64,000 nt of DNA from NCBI RefSeq assembly GCF_014640435.1, contig NZ_BMGY01000007.1, positions 95,966 through 159,965 of the forward strand, written 5' to 3'. Below, in pieces: positions 52,760-60,367 of the stretch. Source of the DNA: Hymenobacter frigidus. GTDB taxonomy: Bacteria; Bacteroidota; Bacteroidia; Cytophagales; Hymenobacteraceae. Each line of letters begins with the position of its first letter. Position 1 is the stretch's first letter. Made by a program: the position numbers and the translations under genes. The notes below the pieces were generated by a model. That model searched no databases and was not told where the DNA came from. It saw only the letters and a program-made list of their open reading frames with translations.

Positions 52760-53464
52760 CTACCGCCCTTTCACGCTGCCGCCGCTGCTGGTGCGCTTCG
52801 TTACCTGCGGCGAGCCGCTGTAGCGCACATCGCCGCCGCTGGAAGCATTGGCAGTGAGAGACTCCTGCACGGCCACGGCCACAGTGCCGCCGCTGGAGGC
52901 CGAGGCGTCGCAGGCTTTGGCTTGCAAGTCACCGCCCCTGAACACGCCGCCGCTGGAAGCCTGCACGTCGAGGCGCTGGATTTTGCCCATCACCGTGGCT
53001 ACGCCGCCGCTGCTCACGCTGGCTTGCAGAGTGTTGGCGGTAAAATCGGCCCGGAGCGTGGCCCCCGACGATACGCCCAAATCCAGTTTATCGGTGGCGT
53101 AGGCACCGATTACTTCTACGTTGGCTCCGCTGTTGGCTTGCAGGCCTGTAAGCGCGGCGGCCGTCACGTTCACGCGCAAGTTGCGGTTGTTCACCTTCTT
53201 GCTCCAGAAATCCCCCATTTCACGGTCAAACGTTATTTTCAGGATGCCATCGCGCACTTCGGTTTTGATGCGGGCCAGCAATTCGGGCGTGTCGGCACTG
53301 GCTTCCACGCGCTGGGTTTGGCCCGAGGTGAGGCGCAGCTCAATGCCATTGCCGACTTCGATGGCGCGGAAGCTGCCCACGGTGCGGGACTGGGGAGCAG
53401 TTTGGGCCAGTGCGGGCACGAGGGCGAGCAACCAGAGCAGGGCGAGCGTGGTGAGGTTTTTCAT
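52760..53464 (-). CDS. DUF2807 (head GIN-type) exported protein 2
   Basis: 234 residues with a signal peptide (about 1-20, ..ALVPALAQ), then the DUF2807 beta-helix: EVGNGIELRLTSGQTQ, LQANSGANVEVIG, VSSGATLRADF, VSSGGVATVMG, ASSGGVFRGGD, ASSGGTVAVAV, ASSGGDVRYSG and TSSGGSVKGR. The repeat here is SSGG, whereas protein 1 uses SGSG. It lies between the exporter permeases and the NtrC gene on the same strand and may be a periplasmic partner of the exporter or an effector of the same regulon. Confidence 0.88.
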   Translation of the reverse strand: MKNLTTLALLWLLALVPALAQTAPQSRTVGSFRAIEVGNGIELRLTSGQTQRVEASADTPELLARIKTEVRDGILKITFDREMGDFWSKKVNNRNLRVNVTAAALTGLQANSGANVEVIGAYATDKLDLGVSSGATLRADFTANTLQASVSSGGVATVMGKIQRLDVQASSGGVFRGGDLQAKACDASASSGGTVAVAVQESLTANASSGGDVRYSGSPQVTKRTSSGGSVKGR

Positions 53465-53609
53465 AATGTTTGCAAGAAAGGTGAGAGAAGAAATGGAACG
53501 GTGTCTGAGTGGCCTGATGCAGTTCCGTGGCAGGGGGTTGCTTGGGTTACCAGGCGAAGTGGTTATTCGTTACTGCGGGGCGAAAAGATAGTTGGTGGCC
53601 AAGGGCGTG

Positions 53610-54809
53610 CTATTCCTCGCGTAGCGCCACGGCCGGATGAATACCCGCCGCCAACCGGCTGGGGTAGAGCGCGCAAAGGGTTGTGAGGGCATAAATCAGC
53701 CCGGTGGCCAGCAGCATGGCCGTGAGGTAGACTCCTGTTTTCATATCCATCACCCCGAGCAGCGGAAACTGCGCGGCCACCACCAGCCCCAGCCCCAGGC
53801 CGAAGGTGGTCACAACCAGCGTTTCGCCCAGAATCTGCGCGCTGATGCGGCCGGCGGTGGCCCCCATGGCCCGGCGCACCCCAATCTCGGCCCGGCGCTG
53901 GTTGATGGTTTGCCAGAGCACTCCGAACAAGCCCAGCGCTACATTAATAATGAGAAACAGGCCCACCAGCCCCATGGCACCCATTGGGGCCAGGGCAAAT
54001 TTCATGCGGATGGTGCGCTCCTCGGGCAGCGTGGTCACCGCCGCCTTCCACCCGCCCGATACGGCCGCAATCTCCTTGGTCATGCGCTGTTCCAACTCGG
54101 CGGTGGCGGTGGGCTGCACGCGTACCAGCAGCAAGGGTTTATCGAGGTGGGTGGTGTCGGCATCGGCCAGCAGCGGCTGACTGCGCCGAAAATAGGCCGG
54201 CTTGGGCTTCTGAAACTCACCCCGGCTACGGTAGGTGGTGGCCAGCACGCCCACTACTTGCATCTCGCCATCGGTGGTATTGGTGGAGGTGATGATTTGG
54301 CCCAGCGCAGGGCCAGCAGGAAACAAGGCCGCGCGGGTTTCGGAGCTGATAACGACGGGCTTGCGCGTGGCCGCGTCATCGCGGCGGTCAAACCAGCGGC
54401 CCTCGGCCAGTTGCAGCTGCAACACATCGGCCATGTCATCGCCGCCAGCATAACGGTCGCAGTTCGCATTGCGGCCGTTGACTTTGATGTCTCCGCTGCT
54501 GTCGCTGAACGAAAAAGGCGTGTTGTAGAGCGTAGTCGACACGCTGCGCACACCCGGCAGGGCCTTGAGGCTGCGAATGACCCGGAGAAAGGTGGCATCC
54601 TGACGGGCGGCGGGCTCGTTGCCGGGGTCCATCGCCACGTACCACACCTGCTCGTACTGGTAGCCCAGCGGCATGGTGTAGCGGCGGTAGCTGTCCACGA
54701 GCAAGCTGCCCAGCACGAACAGCACCACGAAGGCAAAAAATATTTCGGCAATAAGCAAAGCATTGGCCCGCTTGCGGTTCCAAATCAGGGTAAACAGGTG
54801 GCGTAGCAT
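53610..54809 (-). CDS. ABC exporter permease B, FtsX/MacB type
   Basis: 399 residues: helix 1 (about 20-40), a large periplasmic MacB_PCD-like domain to about 280, then three helices (about 285-310, 335-355, 368-390). ELGVRRAMGAT-type sequence appears as AEIGVRRAMGATAGRISAQI, the coupling helix contacting the ATPase. It works with the neighbouring permease A and the LolD-like ATPase. 28 bp behind permease A. Confidence 0.92.
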   Translation of the reverse strand: MLRHLFTLIWNRKRANALLIAEIFFAFVVLFVLGSLLVDSYRRYTMPLGYQYEQVWYVAMDPGNEPAARQDATFLRVIRSLKALPGVRSVSTTLYNTPFSFSDSSGDIKVNGRNANCDRYAGGDDMADVLQLQLAEGRWFDRRDDAATRKPVVISSETRAALFPAGPALGQIITSTNTTDGEMQVVGVLATTYRSRGEFQKPKPAYFRRSQPLLADADTTHLDKPLLLVRVQPTATAELEQRMTKEIAAVSGGWKAAVTTLPEERTIRMKFALAPMGAMGLVGLFLIINVALGLFGVLWQTINQRRAEIGVRRAMGATAGRISAQILGETLVVTTFGLGLGLVVAAQFPLLGVMDMKTGVYLTAMLLATGLIYALTTLCALYPSRLAAGIHPAVALREE

Positions 54810-54837
54810 GGCGAGTTGCGCGCTGAGGGTGAAAGAA

Positions 54838-56085
54838 TTAGTTGCTGCTGCCCTTCAGGGCCTGCACCGCGTGCAGCTTCGACATCTTATAGGCCGGGTA
54901 CACCCCTGAGAGCAGCCCAAACAGCACACTCAGCAGCAGCCCACTGGCGAAAATGCGCGGGTTGAGCGTGAGCGTGGTGTAGGGAATGAACCCGCTGCCG
55001 TCGATGAGGGCCAACATGCCGGCGGCCAGCCCCAGCCCCAGCAAGCCGCCCAGCAGCGTGAGCAGAATGTTTTCGACCAAGAATTGCGCAATGAGCGTGC
55101 CCGACGTGGCCCCGAACGCCTTGCGCACCCCTATTTCGGAGGTTCGCTCCAGAATGCGGCTCACGTTGATATTAACCAGGTTGAGGGCCGGCAGCAGCAT
55201 GAACAGCAACGCGAAGGCCAGCACCTTGCCCAGCAGCTGGCGCACGCCGTCGTTGGGCCCGTTGTCGTTATTCACCCAGCGCACCAGCGAGGCCAGCAAG
55301 GTGCTCGCGCTGGAGCTCACCTTGTCCTGCGTTTTGGGGTCGGGCACGGGCACCCGCTTTATGGCCTGGTCGAATTCGGCCTGAATGGCCGGAATATCCG
55401 CCGGCCGGCGGGCCAGCATAATGGCCAGGCAGTTACCAAACAGGCCCTGGTCTTTGGCATCGAACGTGCCCGTGGTGATGGGCACCCAGGCATCGGCATA
55501 GGAGTTGAAACGCATACCGGGCACGTTGCGCACCACGCCCACCACGCGGTAGCGCACCCGGTCGGTTTCGAGGGTGCGTCCCACCACTCCCCGCGGCGTA
55601 CCGAAATAGGCCCGGCTGGTCCGCTCGTTGATGACCACCACGTGTGCCCCCTCCCCCACTTCGCGCACCGTGTAGGGCCGCCCTTCCAGAAAATCAAAAT
55701 CCAGCACCTGCCAGAACTGCCCGTCGGTGTACTTCAAATCCACGTCGAGCTTCTGATTGCCCACGTAAGCCGCCGTCGAACCAAAATAGCTGCTGATGGA
55801 AACGGTTTCGGGCGTTCGCAACGGCCGCACGTAGCGCTCCAGAAAGCCATAGCTAGCGGTGCCGTTGTTCTGCCCGCCGTCCTTGAACCCCACTGTCATC
55901 CGGTTGACGAACACCAGCCGGTCGACCTTTTTCTCGGGCGTGTGCGGCCCCACCGTGTGGTCGTAGAACGCGTACACGACCAGCAAAATCATCAGCGTGA
56001 AGCTGATGCCGAACAGGCTGATGGCGGTGAAGAACTTGCGGCGCAGCAAGACCTTCCAAGCAATTTTTAGATAGCTGATTATCAT
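54838..56085 (-). CDS. ABC exporter permease A, FtsX/MacB type
   Basis: 415 residues from the ATG at 56085 (MIISYLKIAWKVLLRRKF), with the same topology as permease B: one N-terminal helix, a large periplasmic domain and three C-terminal helices. The coupling motif is SEIGVRKAFGATSGTL. The upstream extension of the frame passes through non-conserved, repeat-derived sequence and was not used. A 161-bp gap with a family A repeat separates it from the ATPase. Confidence 0.92.
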   Translation of the reverse strand: MIISYLKIAWKVLLRRKFFTAISLFGISFTLMILLVVYAFYDHTVGPHTPEKKVDRLVFVNRMTVGFKDGGQNNGTASYGFLERYVRPLRTPETVSISSYFGSTAAYVGNQKLDVDLKYTDGQFWQVLDFDFLEGRPYTVREVGEGAHVVVINERTSRAYFGTPRGVVGRTLETDRVRYRVVGVVRNVPGMRFNSYADAWVPITTGTFDAKDQGLFGNCLAIMLARRPADIPAIQAEFDQAIKRVPVPDPKTQDKVSSSASTLLASLVRWVNNDNGPNDGVRQLLGKVLAFALLFMLLPALNLVNINVSRILERTSEIGVRKAFGATSGTLIAQFLVENILLTLLGGLLGLGLAAGMLALIDGSGFIPYTTLTLNPRIFASGLLLSVLFGLLSGVYPAYKMSKLHAVQALKGSSN

Positions 56086-56119
56086 GATTTTAAAGTGTAG
56101 TAAGACGCCGTACTTATCT

Positions 56120-56223
56120 GTCATCCGCGCAGTTGAAGCATCTCGCGTGCAGCAGTAATTCAATCGTGAAAACCTCATTGATTAGTGACCCGAGCGAGAT
56201 GCTTCGACTACGCTCAGCATGAC
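56120..56223. repeat. GTCAT...GCTCAGCATGAC palindrome (family A, copy 5, degenerate)
   Basis: The right end CTACGCTCAGCATGAC is intact, the left end (GTCATCCGCGCAGTTGAAGC) has drifted, and the inner GAAGCATCTCGC / GCGAGATGCTTC pair is kept. It lies within the exporter operon between the ATPase and permease A genes. Confidence 0.65.
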
Positions 56224-56246
56224 GTTCTTCTGTTTTTTTAAGCCCT

Positions 56247-56990
<744 letters not shown>

Positions 56991-57011
56991 GGAGGTAATA
57001 TCAGTTAGTTA

Positions 57012-58652
57012 TCAGTGATTTACGGCTATTGAAGCCTGTTTTTCAAAGTCGTACAAAGTCAGCGCCCGCAGGCGGTAGTAGGCCACCCAGCCCGCCCGCA
57101 GGGCGAAGATGTAGCCGCGCCGGGCCCCGTCCTTGGCAATCGAGGCCAGGCTCAAATCGGTGAGGCTAATGCGGCCCAGCAGGTAGGTGGCGCGGGCGAT
57201 GTCGTAGCGGCGCTGGGCCAGCGAGTCGGCCCGGCTGGTCAGTTGAATCTGCTCGGCCAGGGCGGGCTGCTGGGCGGCCTGGGTCAGCACCTGTTGCTCG
57301 AAGCTGCGGGTTTCCTGGGCCACGTCGTGGCGGGTCTGGTCGCGGGCCAGCTCGGCGGTTTTCACAATGGCCTGGCGACGGCCCCAATCCACGAGCGGCA
57401 GCCCGAAGGCTAAGCGCACCTGCTGCTGGTTTTGCAGGTTAGCGTAGGTGTCGACGAGGTTAGGGGCCTGATTCACATAGCCCAGATTGGCCGTGAGCGT
57501 GGCCTGAAACCCGGTGGTGCCCCGCGCCAGGGCCACGTCGCGCTCGGCCAGCAGCAGCCGGCGGCGGAAGGCCAGCGTGGTGCTGCGGTGCTGGCGGGCC
57601 TCGGCCAACGCCTGGGCCGGCTGCACAGGCGGCTGCGGGGCCGGCGCGGGCACAGCCAGTGCGGGAGCACCGTCCGCAGCGGGTGCGCCGGTGTAGGCTT
57701 GCAGGGCCAGGGCGGCGCTCTCGGCATCGAGCCGGGCCTGGTTCTGGGCCTGACGGGCATCCAGCAGGTTTAGCTCCAGCTGCAGCAAGTCGCTTTGGGA
57801 AAGCCGGCCGAGGGCAAACCGCTCGCGGCCAATGCGCAGCAGCTCGGCGGTGGCTTGGGCATTCTGACCGGCCACGGCGGCGTTTACTTGTTGCAGCAGC
57901 ACGTCGAAATACAGCTCCGTGACGCGCTGGGCCAGGGTTTCGCGCTCCTCTACGTAGGTGCGCTGGCTTTCCTGATAGCGCAGCGGCTCGATGGCCCGGG
58001 CCCATTTCAGGCCGTTGAACTGCCCCAATGGCTGAGTAATTCCGAGCGTGAGGGGCTGATTGTTGTACCGCTTGAGGTTGCCGTTGAAATCATCAAACCG
58101 CTGCACCTCGGCCCCCACAAACACCTGCGCCCCACTCCACCCAATGTTCTGGCTCAGGGTCAGGGCCACGTTGGAATTATTGATGCGCACAGCCCGGAAA
58201 TCGGTGGTGCCGTCGGGCTGCACCACGGGCGTAATCACGCGGCTGAAGTTGGGCAGCGTCCCTTGCAGGCCCAATTGCGGGCGGTAGTTAGCCTGGTAGC
58301 CACGCCACGCCCAATAGCCCGTTTCACGGTTGGTGACGGCCTGCTGCCCGGCCGCCGAGTGGCTGAGCGCCTCAGCGATAACCTCGGCCAGCGTGAGGGA
58401 CTGGGCATGACCGATGATGGGAAAGAACAAAAAGAAGACAAGCACCCGGCGAAGGCGGCCAACCTGCCCCCCCAGCCCCCTCTCCCGTGGAGAGGGGGAG
58501 CCTGACGATTTCGTCAGACCAATGGAGACCTTTTTACAGAAAGATGAGAAAAACATCAGAGTGCTCAAATAAGTAACTGCTGAAATGGAGTCGTCAGGCT
58601 CCCCCTCTCCACGGGAGAGGGGGCCGGGGGGTGAGGTAAGCCGCGAGGTCAT
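57012..58652 (-). CDS. TolC-family outer-membrane efflux protein with a repeat inserted near its start
   Basis: 546 residues. The barrel-tunnel body is a normal TolC (SLTLAEVIAEALSHSAAG, helical repeats, LLQLELNLLDARQAQNQARL, GRISLTDLSLASIA). But residues 8-63 are encoded by a palindromic repeat and read SPPGPLSRGEGEPDD.. and ..SPSPRERGLGGQ, ahead of the signal peptide (VLVFFLFFPIIGHAQ). The ATG at 58652 overlaps the HlyD stop as ATGA, so translation is coupled and passes through the repeat. A GTG at 58445 could restart at the signal peptide. Confidence 0.9.
   Translation of the reverse strand: MTSRLTSPPGPLSRGEGEPDDSISAVTYLSTLMFFSSFCKKVSIGLTKSSGSPSPRERGLGGQVGRLRRVLVFFLFFPIIGHAQSLTLAEVIAEALSHSAAGQQAVTNRETGYWAWRGYQANYRPQLGLQGTLPNFSRVITPVVQPDGTTDFRAVRINNSNVALTLSQNIGWSGAQVFVGAEVQRFDDFNGNLKRYNNQPLTLGITQPLGQFNGLKWARAIEPLRYQESQRTYVEERETLAQRVTELYFDVLLQQVNAAVAGQNAQATAELLRIGRERFALGRLSQSDLLQLELNLLDARQAQNQARLDAESAALALQAYTGAPAADGAPALAVPAPAPQPPVQPAQALAEARQHRSTTLAFRRRLLLAERDVALARGTTGFQATLTANLGYVNQAPNLVDTYANLQNQQQVRLAFGLPLVDWGRRQAIVKTAELARDQTRHDVAQETRSFEQQVLTQAAQQPALAEQIQLTSRADSLAQRRYDIARATYLLGRISLTDLSLASIAKDGARRGYIFALRAGWVAYYRLRALTLYDFEKQASIAVNH
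58467..58632. repeat. Palindromic CCCCCTCTCCCGTGG element inside the TolC gene (family D)
   Basis: Inverted arms of about 42 nt, 58467-58508 and 58591-58632 (core CCCCCTCTCCCGTGGAGAGG and its complement, then AGCCTGACGA), around an 82-nt spacer. The family is known in many genomes as a REP-like sequence that turns up in proteins as SPxPLSRGEG. Here it has no stop in the TolC frame. Confidence 0.85.
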
Positions 58653-59896
58653 TTCTGCACCGTCAGTTCCGGCGTGTCCAAATGCTCTTTCATATCGGAC
58701 ACGATGACCGACTCCCCCGCCCGCAGCCCGCCCATGATTTGCACGAAATCGAAGTTGCTGTCGCCGAAGCGCACCGTGCGGCGCATCGCCCGCCCGCCCG
58801 TCAGCACAAACACCGGCTGTTCCTTGCCACCTTGGTAAAACGGACCATTTTTCACGCGCAGCACCCCACGGTGCGCCCGCGTCACCACGAAGACATCGGC
58901 CCGCAGGTTGGCCCGCAGCGCCGGGTGGTGGGGGTTGTCGAGCTGGGCGTAGAACGTGACCACGCCCTTGTCCACGGCCGGGCTGATGCTGGCCACGGTG
59001 CCGCGCAAGTCGGTGGCATTGATGCGCACGTTCACCGGGTCGCCCTGGTGCAGGGCATCGGCGTAGGAATCCGAAATCGTGGCCCGCACCCGGAAGCTGC
59101 TCAAATCGGCTACCCGCGCCAGGGCGTCGCCGGCCTGAACCGTGGTGCCTATGTTCTCATTCACCCACGTGAGCACGCCCGGCTGCTGGCTGCTGATATT
59201 GGCCTGCCGCAGCTTTATGGCCAGCTCCGAGATGCTGCGCTGCTGCATCGAAACCGTGTAGCCCAGCTCGCGCACATCGGCCGCGTTCGAGCGCTGCTGG
59301 GTTTGAATCTGGCGGGTGAGCCGTTCGGTTTCCAGCCGCGCCACGGTTAGGTTCAGCTCGGCCTGGCGCACGTTTTCGGCGGTGCCGCCCCCTATTTTTA
59401 GCAGCTGCTGCTCGTCGCGTAGCGTCGACTGCAGGCTGCGGACCTTCACGGCCTGCACCTGGGCCTGGGCCCGCAAATCGGTCAGGCTGCGCTCCAGGTT
59501 CACTTGCAGCTGCGAGTTCTTGTTCTGGTTGCGCAGCTGCTCGTCGTCGAGCTTGGCCAGCGTCGAGTTCGCCAGCTCCTTATCCAGCTCCAGAATGGTT
59601 TCGCCCGGCTGCACCCGCGCCCCTACCGCCACCACTACCCGACTGATGGTACTTTGAATGGGGCTGGTAATCACCGCCTCACGACCCGGAATGATGGTGC
59701 CAGCCGCCGTGAGCGACGCTTCCACGTCGCCGGTCTCCACGGTGGCGGTCAGGATGTCGGCGCGGCGCAGGCTAGGCCGCAACACCGTGCGGAAGGCCAG
59801 CACGGCCCCCAGGGCCAGTACCAGGGCTCCGGCCGTCAGGAGCCAGCGGCGGCGCTGCCGTTGGGTTTGAGTAGAAGTGGCAATGGCTCTGTCCAT
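58649..59896 (-). CDS. HlyD/MacA-type periplasmic adaptor of the exporter
   Basis: 415 residues: one N-terminal membrane helix (about 18-38), a biotinyl-lipoyl domain split by a long coiled-coil hairpin (about 95-200; NSTLAKLDDEQLRNQNKNS), the second half with IGTTVQAGDALARVADLS, and a beta-barrel (FRVRATISDSYADAL). It bridges the permease/ATPase complex to TolC. It is the first gene of the locus, behind the sigma-54 promoter at 59932-59948. Confidence 0.95.
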   Translation of the reverse strand: MDRAIATSTQTQRQRRRWLLTAGALVLALGAVLAFRTVLRPSLRRADILTATVETGDVEASLTAAGTIIPGREAVITSPIQSTISRVVVAVGARVQPGETILELDKELANSTLAKLDDEQLRNQNKNSQLQVNLERSLTDLRAQAQVQAVKVRSLQSTLRDEQQLLKIGGGTAENVRQAELNLTVARLETERLTRQIQTQQRSNAADVRELGYTVSMQQRSISELAIKLRQANISSQQPGVLTWVNENIGTTVQAGDALARVADLSSFRVRATISDSYADALHQGDPVNVRINATDLRGTVASISPAVDKGVVTFYAQLDNPHHPALRANLRADVFVVTRAHRGVLRVKNGPFYQGGKEQPVFVLTGGRAMRRTVRFGDSNFDFVQIMGGLRAGESVIVSDMKEHLDTPELTVQK

Positions 59897-59931
59897 TTTC
59901 GTGCAGGAAGAAGGGAGGTTCCTACACCTAT

Positions 59932-59948
59932 TGCCAAGGCCCGTGCCA
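59932..59948 (-). promoter_or_regulatory. Sigma-54 (RpoN) promoter of the exporter locus
   Basis: On the minus strand the sequence is TGGCACGGGCCTTGGCA. Against the consensus TGGCAC-N5-TTGCW the -24 half is perfect and the -12 half reads TTGGCA, one base off. It lies 36 bp before the HlyD ATG (-12 half), giving a leader of about 25 nt. An NtrC-like activator is encoded in the same locus. Confidence 0.7.
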
Positions 59949-60013
59949 ATTACATAATTTATTGATTACCAGTAATTTTAATAAAAATATAGCACCCTGG
60001 GATTCAAGAAATT

Positions 60014-60029
60014 TGTCCATTTATGAACA
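60014..60029. promoter_or_regulatory. Candidate activator dyad upstream of the sigma-54 promoter
   Basis: TGTCCA-TTTA-TGAACA, pairing at 5 of 6 positions, about 66-80 bp upstream of the -24 element, with a further GGACA at 60044. The spacing fits an NtrC-type enhancer, but the binding sequence of this regulator is unknown. Confidence 0.3.
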
Positions 60030-60095
60030 CTCGCTCCTAAACCGGACAGTCGCTCCACCAGCTTTCCTCAGCTGGGAGCGGACCAACCCGAAAAC

Positions 60096-60287
60096 CTACT
60101 CCACTACTCCACTCCCGTACAGGTCGTCTTTCAGCGCTTCCTTTATAAACTGCTTGTCGTAGTGGCGGTTTCGCCGGCTTTTCCTGGCATCAGCCCGCTT
60201 GCTGGTACGTTTATCCACCACAATTTCGCTGAGCCGGTTGAGGTCGTCGATTTCCTTAATGTCGTTGGGCGAGTTGCGCTTGGCCAT
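60096..60287 (-). CDS. Small conserved basic protein
   Basis: 63 residues, no helix or signal, strongly charged: EIDDLNRLSEIVVDKRTSKR followed by a basic KSRRNRHYDKQFIKEALKDD. I recall close relatives in other Hymenobacteraceae but no function. It lies between feoB and the exporter promoter and is transcribed away from feoB's 3' end on the same strand. The basic middle could bind nucleic acid. Confidence 0.6.
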   Translation of the reverse strand: MAKRNSPNDIKEIDDLNRLSEIVVDKRTSKRADARKSRRNRHYDKQFIKEALKDDLYGSGVVE

Positions 60288-60367
60288 AGCTGTTTCTAGC
60301 CGAACCCGCTCAGGCGTAAAAAGTTAGCCAAAGCTGCGCGGCCGCGCTATATCCCAGCCGATGGCAG

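Noticed and set aside
13768..56223. CRISPR array among the repeats
   Set aside because: Repeats are palindromic, single copies, not regularly spaced, and no cas genes are present.
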